A stretch of DNA of 12,049 bases from Ottowia sp. (GTDB lineage: Bacteria; Pseudomonadota; Gammaproteobacteria; Burkholderiales; Burkholderiaceae_C): contig JALOAS010000093.1 of the NCBI GenBank assembly GCA_023228705.1, positions 1-12,049 of the forward strand, read 5' to 3'. Positions within the stretch are counted from its first letter, which is position 1; every line of letters begins with the position of its first letter. Shown piece after piece: positions 1 to 7,441 of this stretch. The notes under the pieces were generated by a model, which was not told the origin of the DNA, did no database searches, and saw nothing but the letters and a program-made list of their open reading frames with translations. The translations under genes were made by a program, and so were the position numbers.

Positions 1-874
1 TGGCGCCAAGCGCCATCGCCGCGAGCTGGTGCCCGAGGCAGATGCCGAAGGTGGGCGTGCCGCTGGCGACGATCTCGCGCGCCGCGGCAATGGCATGCCC
101 GGTGGCGCCGGGGTCGCCCGGGCCGTTGGACAGCAGCACGCCGTCGGGCCGCAGCGCCAGCACGTCCGCCGCCGGCGTCTGCGCCGGCACCACCGTGACC
201 GCGCAGCCGCGCTCGGCCAGGAGCCGCAGGATGTTGCGCTTGATGCCGAAATCGTACGCCACGACCCGGAAGCCGGGATCGGTTTGCTGACCGTATCCCG
301 AGCCCGGCTTCCACGCGGTCTCGGTCCACGCCTGCGGCACGCGGGTCGACACCACGCGCGCCAGGTCGCGCCCGGACATGGCCGGCGCGGCCCGCGCCAC
401 CCGCACCGCGGCGTCCCGGCGCGCCTTGCTGGCGGCCTCGCCCGGCTGCAGCCCGACGATGACGCCGTTTTGCGCACCCCGCTCGCGCAGCAGGCGCGTG
501 AGCTGGCGCGTGTCGACGCCGGCGATGGCGACGATGCCGGCGGCGGCCAGCCAATGGCCCAGGCCCTGCTCGCCGCGGTGGTTGCTCCAGCGTGGCGGCA
601 GGTCGCGGATCACCAGGCCAGCGGCCTGGATGCGGCCGGATTCCACGTCCTCGGCGTTGATGCCGCAGTTGCCCACGTGCGGCACCGTCAGCGTCACGAT
701 CTGCTGGCAGTAGCTGGGGTCGGTGAGGATTTCCTGGTAGCCGGTCATGGCGGTGTTGAACACCACCTCGCCCACCGCCTGGCCGGCGTGGCCCATGGAC
801 TGGCCGACGAAGACGTGGCCGTCAGCGAGCGCCAGGATGGCTGCCGGGAAGTCTTCGGCAAGGAAGGGGAGCAT
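1..874 (-). CDS. carA: Carbamoyl-phosphate synthase small (glutaminase) subunit, N-terminal part; cut by window edge
   Basis: CarA hydrolyses glutamine and passes ammonia to CarB for carbamoyl phosphate, the precursor of pyrimidines and arginine. Translating the minus strand from 874 gives 291 codons with no stop, beginning MLPFLAEDFPAAILALADG. The N-terminal CarA domain shows GEVVFNTAMTGYQEILTDPSY, then AGLVIRDLP and VAIAGVDTRQLTRLLRE. The class I glutamine amidotransferase domain follows, with NGPGDP and GICLGHQ, whose Cys279 (codon 38-40) is the expected nucleophile. The frame runs off the window just after this motif, so the catalytic His/Glu part lies outside; the family is usually about 375-400 residues. 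The ATG at 874 is supported by an AAGGA Shine-Dalgarno 6 nt upstream and by the conserved MLPF start. It lies 152 bp downstream of glnA on the same strand and could share its transcript. carB is not in the window. Confidence 0.97.
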   Translation of the reverse strand, partial: MLPFLAEDFPAAILALADGHVFVGQSMGHAGQAVGEVVFNTAMTGYQEILTDPSYCQQIVTLTVPHVGNCGINAEDVESGRIQAAGLVIRDLPPRWSNHRGEQGLGHWLAAAGIVAIAGVDTRQLTRLLRERGAQNGVIVGLQPGEAASKARRDAAVRVARAAPAMSGRDLARVVSTRVPQAWTETAWKPGSGYGQQTDPGFRVVAYDFGIKRNILRLLAERGCAVTVVPAQTPAADVLALRPDGVLLSNGPGDPGATGHAIAAAREIVASGTPTFGICLGHQLAAMALGA

Positions 875-1026
875 GGGAATTCCTTCGGCAGGGGCGGGTG
901 CCCGTCGCTGCGGTGCTGGCGGAGCCGGCTGGCCGCGCGCCGCTGGGGCAGGTCGGGGCATGCGGGCGAATGGTTCACACCCGGGAGGATCGCCGGAGCG
1001 GGCATGGGTGCCGGTTTTCCGAGCGC
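875..1026. other. glnA-carA intergenic spacer
   Basis: This 152-bp spacer lies between the glnA stop and the carA start, both on the minus strand. Apart from the carA ribosome binding site I see no convincing promoter hexamers, no stem followed by a T-run, and no conserved small reading frame. Short G/C-rich inverted repeats, such as AGCCGGCT at 923-930, are at the level expected by chance here. Whether carA has its own promoter or is read from glnA cannot be decided by eye. Confidence 0.4.
881..885 (-). promoter_or_regulatory. Ribosome binding site of carA
   Basis: On the minus strand AAGGA is followed by six bases and then the carA ATG. This is one of the few clear Shine-Dalgarno sequences in the window and it fixes the carA start at 874. 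Confidence 0.75.
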
Positions 1027-2436
1027 TCAGATCGAGTAGTACATCTGGTATTCAAGCGGGTGCGTTGCGGCGCGGAACGCCGTGACCTCCTTCATCTTGA
1101 GCGCGATGTAGGCGTCGATGAAGTCGTCGCTCATGACGTCGCCGGCAATGAGAAAGGCGCGGTCCCTGTCCAGCGCCTCCAGCGCGCGGTCCAGCGACGC
1201 GCACACCTGCGGGATGTCGCGCTCCTCCTCGGGCGGCAGGTCGTACAGGTCCTTCTCCATGGGCTCGCCCGGGTCTGCCTTGTCCAGGATGCCGTCCAGC
1301 CCCGCCATCAGCAGCGCCGTGAACGTCAGGTAGCCGGAATTCATGGCATCGGGGAAGCGCACTTCGATGCGCCGGGCCCTGGGGTCGATGACGTGCGGGA
1401 TGCGGCACGATGCCGAGCGGTTGCGCGCCGAGTAGGCCAGCATCACCGGCGCCTCGAATCCGGGTACCAGGCGCTTGTATGAATTGGTGGTCGAGTTGCT
1501 GAACGCGTTGATGGCGTGGGCGTGCCTGAAAATGCCGCCGATGTAGTGCAGCGCCAGCCGCGACAGACCGCCGTACAGGTTGCCCGTGAACAGGTTGGTG
1601 CCGTCCCTTGCAAGCGACTGGTGCACGTGCATTCCCGAGCCGTTGTCGCCGACCAGGGGCTTGGGCATGAAGGTTGCGGTCTTGCCGGCCGCGTGTGCGA
1701 CGTTGCGCACCACGTACTTGAAGTTCTGCAACTGGTCCGCCTTGGCCAGCAGCGTGTCGAAGCGCACGCCGATCTCGCACTGGCCCGCGTTGGCCACCTC
1801 GTGGTGGTGCACCTCGACGTGCAGCCCGATCTGGCGCAGCGCCATGCCCATGCGGGCGCGCAGGTCCGCGAGCGAATCCACCGGCGGCAGCGGGAAGTAG
1901 CCGCCCTTGACGGCGGGCCGGTGGCCGCGGTTGCCGGCGTCGTACTCGTGGCTGGAACTCCATGCGGCTTCCCCGGAGCGGATCTCGTAGGAGGCCCGGC
2001 CCATGTCGTTGCGCCACAGCGCTTCGTCGAAGACAAAGAACTCCGGCTCGGGCCCGAACAGCGCGGCGTCGCCCACGCCGCTTGCCCGCAGGTGCGCCTC
2101 GGCGCGGCGGGCGATGGAGCGCGGGTCGCGCTTGTACGCCTGCAGGGTTGCCGGCTCGAGCACGTCGCACACCAGGTTGAGCTGCCTGTGCTCGGCAAAG
2201 GGGTCCATGAAGGCGGTGGCCGGGTCCGGCAGCAGCACCATGTCCGATTCCTGGATGCCCTTCCAGCCCGCGATGGACGAGCCGTCGAACATTTTGCCCC
2301 GGTCAAAGAGATCCGGCCCGGTCGCGTCGGCGGGGAAGTCCATGTGGTGCTGGACGCCGCGCATGTCGGTGAAGCGCAGGTCGACGAACTCTATGTGCTC
2401 TTGCTGGATGGTCTCCAGGACTTGCTCGGGGGTCAT
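1027..2436 (-). CDS. glnA: Glutamine synthetase, type I (adenylylation-regulated form)
   Basis: It makes glutamine from glutamate, ammonia and ATP in the cytoplasm, as a dodecamer in this family. The product is 469 residues, close to the E. coli length. Visible motifs in order: FVDLRFTDMRG in the N-terminal beta-grasp domain, FDGSSIAGW, the metal/glutamate-binding EPEFFVF (Glu130 and Glu132), the ATP-binding KPLVGDNGSGMHVHQSL, NRSASCRIPH and RRIEVRFPD. The adenylylation motif DLYDLPPEE places Tyr398 where E. coli has Tyr397. This marks a GSI-beta enzyme probably controlled by GlnE and PII. The ATG at 2436 is chosen because MTPEQVLETIQ matches the family start, although no good Shine-Dalgarno precedes it. 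It is transcribed away from gltB across a shared divergent region. No ntrB/ntrC follows; the next gene downstream is carA. One small oddity is Cys where most relatives have Ile in NRSAS-I-RIP. Confidence 0.97.
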   Translation of the reverse strand: MTPEQVLETIQQEHIEFVDLRFTDMRGVQHHMDFPADATGPDLFDRGKMFDGSSIAGWKGIQESDMVLLPDPATAFMDPFAEHRQLNLVCDVLEPATLQAYKRDPRSIARRAEAHLRASGVGDAALFGPEPEFFVFDEALWRNDMGRASYEIRSGEAAWSSSHEYDAGNRGHRPAVKGGYFPLPPVDSLADLRARMGMALRQIGLHVEVHHHEVANAGQCEIGVRFDTLLAKADQLQNFKYVVRNVAHAAGKTATFMPKPLVGDNGSGMHVHQSLARDGTNLFTGNLYGGLSRLALHYIGGIFRHAHAINAFSNSTTNSYKRLVPGFEAPVMLAYSARNRSASCRIPHVIDPRARRIEVRFPDAMNSGYLTFTALLMAGLDGILDKADPGEPMEKDLYDLPPEEERDIPQVCASLDRALEALDRDRAFLIAGDVMSDDFIDAYIALKMKEVTAFRAATHPLEYQMYYSI

Positions 2437-2538
2437 GGTCGTGCCCGGTTGGAAAGCAGTCGGCAGCGTGGGCGCCCGCTTCCAAGCGAAGAACTCGAAA
2501 AACCCGCCGGCGTGGCACCGCCGTGACAGCCAAAAATT

Positions 2539-2560
2539 ATGCGCGCAAAAAGACCGTTCG
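2539..2560 (+). repeat. Direct repeat copy 1 (glnA side)
   Basis: ATGCGCGCAA (2539-2548) is followed seven bases later by GTTCG (2556-2560). The same pair recurs at 2677-2699. The core TGCGCGCA is self-complementary, so each copy could bind a dimeric regulator. This copy overlaps the CATAAT proposed as the glnA -10 on the minus strand, where a bound protein could block transcription. The 8-bp core also occurs in coding DNA of this window (near 3380 and 7912), so only the longer arrangement is notable. Confidence 0.4.
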
Positions 2561-2598
2561 TGTTGTGGAATTGGGCGGTTTTGTCGCGGCAGGCGCGC

Positions 2599-2611
2599 GC
2601 ACGGGCCGTGC
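2599..2611. repeat. 13-bp perfect palindrome in the glnA/gltB region
   Basis: GCACGG-G-CCGTGC is a perfect inverted repeat with 6-bp arms and one central base, midway between the two genes. The GCAC...GTGC ends resemble an NtrC-type site, but the gap between them is 5 bases rather than the 7 known from enterobacterial glnA sites. It may be a binding site for another dimeric regulator or chance in G/C-rich DNA. Confidence 0.35.
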
Positions 2612-2638
2612 AGGGCAGGCAGGTTCCGGCAGACGCCC

Positions 2639-2672
2639 GCAAAAAAATAGGGTCAAACCGTTGATTTTTTGC
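2639..2672. repeat. AT-rich inverted repeat upstream of gltB
   Basis: GCAAAAAAAT at 2639-2648 faces ATTTTTTGC at 2664-2672 across a 15-base centre; the arms differ only by one extra A. The centre contains a smaller TCAA/TTGA inverted pair (2653-2664). It ends about 50 bases before the gltB ATG. It could be an operator, an upstream A-tract element for RNA polymerase, or an mRNA hairpin if transcription starts upstream. Confidence 0.35.
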
Positions 2673-2676
2673 CGCG

Positions 2677-2699
2677 ATGCGCGCAAGATAAAAAGTTCG
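2677..2699 (+). repeat. Direct repeat copy 2 (gltB side)
   Basis: ATGCGCGCAA (2677-2686) is followed eight bases later by GTTCG (2695-2699). It matches the copy at 2539-2560 except for a one-base longer spacer. It abuts or overlaps the GATAAA proposed as the gltB -10 and lies 23-45 bases before the gltB ATG. The placement of one copy at each divergent promoter candidate is compatible with a shared operator, but this is inference. Confidence 0.4.
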
Positions 2700-2712
2700 C
2701 TCACTTTTTGAT

Positions 2713-2716
2713 GGAG
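2713..2716 (+). promoter_or_regulatory. Ribosome binding site of gltB
   Basis: GGAG lies five bases before the gltB ATG at 2722. It supports that start over the out-of-frame ATG at 2711. Confidence 0.65.
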
Positions 2717-2721
2717 CGATC

Positions 2722-5700
2722 ATGGCAATCAAGCATCCGCCGGGCCTTTACGATCCGCAATTCGAGCACGACGCCTGCGGCGTCGGCTTCGTGGCGCACG
2801 TCAAGGGGCGCAAGAGCCACGACATCGTCGCCAAGGGCCTGCAGATCCTGCGCAACCTCACGCACCGCGGCGCCGTGGGCGCCGACCCGCTGATGGGCGA
2901 CGGGGCGGGCATCCTGATCCAGATTCCCGATGCGCTGTACCGCGCGGAGCTGGCGGCGGCCGGCGTTGCCCTGCCACCGCCGGGTGAATACGGCGTGGGC
3001 ATGATCTTCCTGCCGCGCGAGCCGGCAGCGCGCATTGCCTGCGAGCAGGAGCTGGAGCGCAAGGTGCGCGCGGCCGGGCAGGTGCTGCTGGGCTGGCGCG
3101 ACGTGCCGGTGGACGACGGCGTGCAGATGTCGCCCGCGGTGCGCGCGCGCGAGCCGGTGATGCGGCAGATCTTCATAGGTCGCGGCGCCGACGTCATGGT
3201 GCCCGACGCGCTGGAGCGCAAGCTCTACGTCATCCGCAAGACTGCGAGCCACGCCATCCTGGCGCTGGGGCTCAGGCACGGGGTCGACTACTTCGTTTCG
3301 TCCATGTCCACGCGCACGGTGGTCTACAAGGGCCTGCTGCTGGCGGGGCAGCTCGGGCGCTACTACCGGGACCTGGCCGATGCGCGCACGGTCTCGGCGC
3401 TGGCCATGGTGCACCAGCGCTTCTCGACCAACACCTTCCCTTCCTGGGAGCTGGCGCACCCGTACCGCATGATCGCGCACAACGGCGAGATCAACACCGT
3501 GCGCGGCAACGTCAACTGGATCAACGCGCGCACGCAGGCAATTGCATCGCCGGTGCTGGGCGAGGATCTGCACCAGCTCTGGCCGCTCGTCTACCCGGGG
3601 CAGTCGGACACCGCGTCCTTCGACAACTGCCTGGAGCTGCTCACCATGGCGGGCTACCCGCTGGCGCAGGCCATGATGATGATGATCCCCGAGGCCTGGG
3701 AGCAGGACGCGCTGATGGACGCGGGGCTGCGCGCGTTCTATGAATACCACGCGGCCATGATGGAGCCGTGGGATGGGCCCGCGGCCATCGCGTTCACCGA
3801 CGGCCGCCAGATTGGCGCCATGCTCGACCGCAATGGCCTGCGCCCGGCGCGCTACCTGATCACCGACGACGACCTGGTCGTGCTGGCGTCCGAGGCGGGC
3901 GTGCTGCCCATTGCGCCGGAGCGCATCGTCCGCAAGTGGCGGCTGCAGCCGGGCCGGATGCTGCTCATGGACCTGGAGGCCGGGTGCGTCGTCGACGACC
4001 AGGCGCTGAAGGAGCAGCTCGCGGCCGCGCGACCGTACCAGCGCTGGATAGAGCACATCAACGTGCACCTGGCCGACCTCCCCGAGCCCGAGCCTGCGGC
4101 GCCCGAGCCCGGCGGCGCCGAGCTGCTGCAGCGCCAGCAGGCGTTTGGCTACAGCAAGGAGGACCTGAAGTTCCAGCTGCTGCCCATGGCCGAGCACGGG
4201 CAGGAGGCGCTGGGATCCATGGGCGATGACACGCCCATGGCGGTGCTCTCGAGCCGGAGCAAGTCGATGTACGACTACTTCCGGCAGGGGTTCGCGCAGG
4301 TGACCAACCCGCCCATAGACCCCATCCGCGAGCAGCTGGTGATGTCGCTCACCTCTTTCATCGGACCCAAGCCCAACCTGCTCGACATCAACAACGTCAA
4401 TCCGCCGCTGCGGCTGGAGGTGTCGCAGCCCGTGCTCGGGCTGGCCGACATGGCGCGGCTGCGCGACATTGCACGCTCCTCGCGCGGACGCTTCCGCGGG
4501 CACGAGATAGACATCAGCTACCCGGCGACGTGGGGCAGCGCGGCCATCGAAGCGCGGCTGGCCGCGCTGTGCGCCGAGGCGGTGGACGCCATAGAGCAGG
4601 GCCACAACATCCTCATCGTCTCGGATCGCCACGCCGACCACGAGCGCGTGGCCATCCCCGCGCTGCTGGCCACGTCCGCCATTCACCACCACCTGGTCGC
4701 GCGCGGACTGCGCACCTCGACCGGGCTGGTGGTGGAGACGGGCTCGGCGCGCGAGGTGCATCACTTTGCGCTGCTCGCGGGCTACGGCGCCGAGGCCGTG
4801 CACCCCTACCTGGCGCTGCAGACACTGGCGCACGAATACGCGGATGCGCCGCGGGGCATCACGGTGGAGCGGGCCTGCGCCAACTACGTCCACGCCCTGG
4901 GCAAGGGCTTGCACAAGGTCATGTCCAAGATGGGCATTTCCACCTACATGTCGTACACCGGGGCACAGGTCTTCGAGGCCGTGGGCCTTGCGCGCGCGCT
5001 GGTCGACAGGTACTTTCCCGGCACCATCAGCAACGTCGAGGGCATGGGGCTGTTCGAGCTGGCGGAAGAGGCGCTGCGCTGGCACCGGGCCGCGTGGAGC
5101 GCGCAGGACCCGGTGCTGCGCGACGCGCTGGAGGACGGCGGCGAATACGCCTGGCGCGTGCGGGGCGAGGAGCACATGTGGACACCCGACGCCATCGCCA
5201 GGCTGCAGCACGCCACGCGCGCCAACAATGCCAGCACCTACCAGGAGTACGCACAGATCATCAACGACCAGACGCGGCGCCACATGACGCTGCGCGGGCT
5301 GTTCACGTTCCGGATCGATCCGGCGCGCTCGATTCCGCTGCAGGAGGTGGAGCCGGCGACGCAGATCGTGCAGCGCTTTGCCACCGGCGCCATGTCGCTG
5401 GGCTCCATCTCGACCGAGGCGCACACCACGCTGGCGCTGGCCATGAACCGGCTGGGCGGCAAGTCCAACACCGGCGAGGGCGGCGAGGACCCCAGGCGCT
5501 ACCAGGCCGAGATGCGCGGCGAGCCGTTCAAGGCCGGTGACACGCTGGCCAGCGTCCTGGGCGCCGACGCCGGCGTGCAGGCCGACATCCCGCTGCGGCC
5601 CGGTGATTCGCTGCGCTCGCGCATCAAGCAGGTGGCCTCGGCGCGCTTTGGCGTGACCGCGGCGTACCTGAACTCGGCCGACCAGATCCAGATCAAGATG

Positions 5701-7428
5701 GCGCAGGGCGCCAAGCCGGGCGAGGGCGGCCAGCTGCCCGGCCACAAGGTCACCGACTACATTGCCAGCCTGCGCTTCTCGGTGCCGGGGGTGGGGCTGA
5801 TCTCGCCGCCGCCGCACCACGACATCTATTCCATAGAGGACCTGGCGCAGCTCATCCATGACCTCAAGAGCTGCAACCCGCGTGCCGCCATCTCGGTCAA
5901 GCTGGTGTCCGAGATCGGCGTCGGCACGGTGGCCGCGGGCGTTGCCAAGTGCAAGGCCGACCACGTGGTGATTGCCGGGCACGACGGCGGCACCGGCGCG
6001 TCGCCCTGGTCGTCTATCCGGCGCGCGGGCACGCCGTGGGAGCTGGGGCTGGCCGAGACGCAGCAGACGCTGGTGCTCAAGCACCTGCGCGGGCGCATCC
6101 GCGTGCAGGTCGATGGCCAGATCAAGACCGGCCGCGACGTGGTGACCGCCGCGCTGCTGGGCGCCGACGAGTGCGGCTTTGCCACCGCGCCGCTGGTGGT
6201 GGAGGGCTGCATCCAGGTGCGCAAGGGCCACCTCAACACCTGCCCGGTGGGCATTGCCACGCAGGACCCGGTGCTGCGCAGGCGCTTCACCGGCCAGCCC
6301 GAGCACGTGGTGAACTACTTCATGTTCGTGGCCGAGGAGGTGCGCCAGATCATGGCGCAGCTGGGCGTGCGCCGGTTCGACGAGCTGGTCGGTCGCGCCG
6401 ACCTGCTCGACGTGCGCGCCGGCATCGCGCACTGGAAGGCGCGCGGGCTGGATTTCTCGCGCATCTTCCAGGTGCCGGTCGCGCCCGCTGGCGTGGCCAG
6501 GCGCCACTGCGAGGTGCAGGACCACGCGCTCGACGACGCGCTGGACCACGTACTCATCCAGAAGTCGGCGGCGGCGCTGGACCGCCTGGAGAAGACGCGC
6601 TTCAGCGTCTCGGTTCACAACGGCCACCGTGCCGTGGGCGCCATGCTGTCGGGGGAAATTGCGCGCCGCCACGGCCACGCCGGCCTGCCCGACGGCACGC
6701 TGCACATCGCGCTGCAGGGCAGCGCAGGGCAGAGCCTTGGCGCCTTCCTCGCGCACGGCGTCACGCTGGAGCTCAGCGGCGAGAGCAACGACTACGTGGG
6801 CAAGGGCCTGTCCGGCGGCCGCATCATCGTGCGCCCACCGCAGGGATTTCGCGGCTTCGGTCCCGACCACATCATCGTCGGCAACACCGTGCTCTACGGT
6901 GCCATCGAGGGGGAGGCCTACTTCAGCGGCGTTGCCGGCGAGCGCTTTGCCGTGCGCAACTCGGGCGCGCGTGCCGTGGTCGAGGGCGTGGGCGACCACG
7001 GCTGCGAGTACATGACCGGCGGCACCGTCGTGGTGCTGGGCGATACCGGCCGCAACTTTGCCGCCGGCATGTCCGGCGGCGTGGCCTACGTCTACGACCC
7101 GCAGCAGCGCCTTGCGCGCCGGTGCAACACGGCGGGCGTCGCGCTCGAGCCCGTGCTGGCGCGGGCCAGGCAGGAGGCAACCGTTCCGCGCGGCAGCTGG
7201 CACCTGCCCCGGCGCGGTGCCCAGCCTGCGCCGGACGAAGCCATCCTGTGCGAGCTGCTGGAGGCCCACGCCCGTGCCACCGGCAGCCTGCTCGCGCGCG
7301 AGCTGCTGCAGGGCTGGGCTGCAGCGCGCGAACTGTTCGTCAAGGTCATGCCGCACGAGTACCGGCGCGCGCTCATGGCCACTGCGGGGACGCGCATCGC
7401 CTCGCCTGCCGCTGCGCCGGCGGCCTGA
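2722..7428 (+). CDS. gltB: Glutamate synthase (NADPH-type) large subunit, with an altered [3Fe-4S] cysteine motif
   Basis: GltB hydrolyses glutamine, channels the ammonia to 2-oxoglutarate and, with electrons from GltD, forms glutamate on FMN. The 1568-residue product is of normal length. The class II amidotransferase domain begins at Cys19 (HDACGVGF); an 18-residue propeptide should be cut to expose this catalytic Cys. RFSTNTFPSW (from Arg233) and HNGEINT (253-259) are intact. The FMN/synthase domain shows SISTEAH (about 896), GEGGEDP (918-924), KPGEGGQLPGHK (998-1009), HHDIYS (1032-1037) and DGGTGASPW (1088-1096). The C-terminal GXGXG domain includes GKGLSGGRIIV (1360-1370) and the TGGTVVVLG stretch. 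The cluster motif, normally C-x5-C-x4-C, reads C1163-IQVRK-G1169-HLNT-C1174, so the middle cysteine is glycine. Cys1151 (GADECGF, usually Phe) lies just upstream. The reading frame is otherwise intact. gltD follows after 13 bases. Confidence 0.97.
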   Translation: MAIKHPPGLYDPQFEHDACGVGFVAHVKGRKSHDIVAKGLQILRNLTHRGAVGADPLMGDGAGILIQIPDALYRAELAAAGVALPPPGEYGVGMIFLPREPAARIACEQELERKVRAAGQVLLGWRDVPVDDGVQMSPAVRAREPVMRQIFIGRGADVMVPDALERKLYVIRKTASHAILALGLRHGVDYFVSSMSTRTVVYKGLLLAGQLGRYYRDLADARTVSALAMVHQRFSTNTFPSWELAHPYRMIAHNGEINTVRGNVNWINARTQAIASPVLGEDLHQLWPLVYPGQSDTASFDNCLELLTMAGYPLAQAMMMMIPEAWEQDALMDAGLRAFYEYHAAMMEPWDGPAAIAFTDGRQIGAMLDRNGLRPARYLITDDDLVVLASEAGVLPIAPERIVRKWRLQPGRMLLMDLEAGCVVDDQALKEQLAAARPYQRWIEHINVHLADLPEPEPAAPEPGGAELLQRQQAFGYSKEDLKFQLLPMAEHGQEALGSMGDDTPMAVLSSRSKSMYDYFRQGFAQVTNPPIDPIREQLVMSLTSFIGPKPNLLDINNVNPPLRLEVSQPVLGLADMARLRDIARSSRGRFRGHEIDISYPATWGSAAIEARLAALCAEAVDAIEQGHNILIVSDRHADHERVAIPALLATSAIHHHLVARGLRTSTGLVVETGSAREVHHFALLAGYGAEAVHPYLALQTLAHEYADAPRGITVERACANYVHALGKGLHKVMSKMGISTYMSYTGAQVFEAVGLARALVDRYFPGTISNVEGMGLFELAEEALRWHRAAWSAQDPVLRDALEDGGEYAWRVRGEEHMWTPDAIARLQHATRANNASTYQEYAQIINDQTRRHMTLRGLFTFRIDPARSIPLQEVEPATQIVQRFATGAMSLGSISTEAHTTLALAMNRLGGKSNTGEGGEDPRRYQAEMRGEPFKAGDTLASVLGADAGVQADIPLRPGDSLRSRIKQVASARFGVTAAYLNSADQIQIKMAQGAKPGEGGQLPGHKVTDYIASLRFSVPGVGLISPPPHHDIYSIEDLAQLIHDLKSCNPRAAISVKLVSEIGVGTVAAGVAKCKADHVVIAGHDGGTGASPWSSIRRAGTPWELGLAETQQTLVLKHLRGRIRVQVDGQIKTGRDVVTAALLGADECGFATAPLVVEGCIQVRKGHLNTCPVGIATQDPVLRRRFTGQPEHVVNYFMFVAEEVRQIMAQLGVRRFDELVGRADLLDVRAGIAHWKARGLDFSRIFQVPVAPAGVARRHCEVQDHALDDALDHVLIQKSAAALDRLEKTRFSVSVHNGHRAVGAMLSGEIARRHGHAGLPDGTLHIALQGSAGQSLGAFLAHGVTLELSGESNDYVGKGLSGGRIIVRPPQGFRGFGPDHIIVGNTVLYGAIEGEAYFSGVAGERFAVRNSGARAVVEGVGDHGCEYMTGGTVVVLGDTGRNFAAGMSGGVAYVYDPQQRLARRCNTAGVALEPVLARARQEATVPRGSWHLPRRGAQPAPDEAILCELLEAHARATGSLLARELLQGWAAARELFVKVMPHEYRRALMATAGTRIASPAAAPAA

Positions 7429-7433
7429 AGGAG
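7428..7433 (+). promoter_or_regulatory. Ribosome binding site of gltD
   Basis: AAGGAG starts on the last base of the gltB stop codon and lies eight bases before the gltD ATG at 7442. The overlap with the stop suggests translational coupling of the two glutamate synthase subunits. Confidence 0.8.
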
Positions 7434-7441
7434 CACGCACC

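Larger units (their letters stand above)
2437..2721. promoter_or_regulatory. Divergent glnA/gltB promoter and regulatory region
   Basis: This 285-bp region lies between two divergently transcribed starts. It contains the longest A/T tracts in the window, at about 2530-2552 and 2641-2712, in otherwise G/C-rich DNA, which suits promoter melting regions. On the minus strand a CATAAT at 2541-2536 is a possible -10 for glnA, but no good -35 sits at normal spacing. On the plus strand TTGATT (2661-2666) and GATAAA (2687-2692) are possible gltB hexamers, but the 20-bp spacing is too long, so these are weak. No convincing -24/-12 sigma-54 element was found on either strand. Repeats and palindromes within the region are listed separately. 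Confidence 0.6.

Noticed and set aside
29..1039. A 336-codon plus-strand open frame over carA
   Set aside because: The opposite strand encodes clear CarA with GPGDP and GICLGHQ motifs; the plus-strand translation is Arg/His/Gly-rich noise.
2513..2527. TGGCAC-N5-TGAC as a sigma-54 promoter toward gltB
   Set aside because: The -24 half is good, but the -12 GC is replaced by AC at the required ten-base spacing after GG, and it lies about 195 bases before gltB.
2661..2692. TTGATT and GATAAA as a sigma-70 promoter for gltB
   Set aside because: The 20-bp spacing is outside the normal 16-18 range. It is kept only as a weak remark in the regulatory region.
2433..2732. A 99-codon minus-strand open frame spanning the glnA/gltB gap
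   Set aside because: It overlaps both real starts, has no supporting ribosome binding site or family resemblance, and covers the AT-rich promoter tracts.
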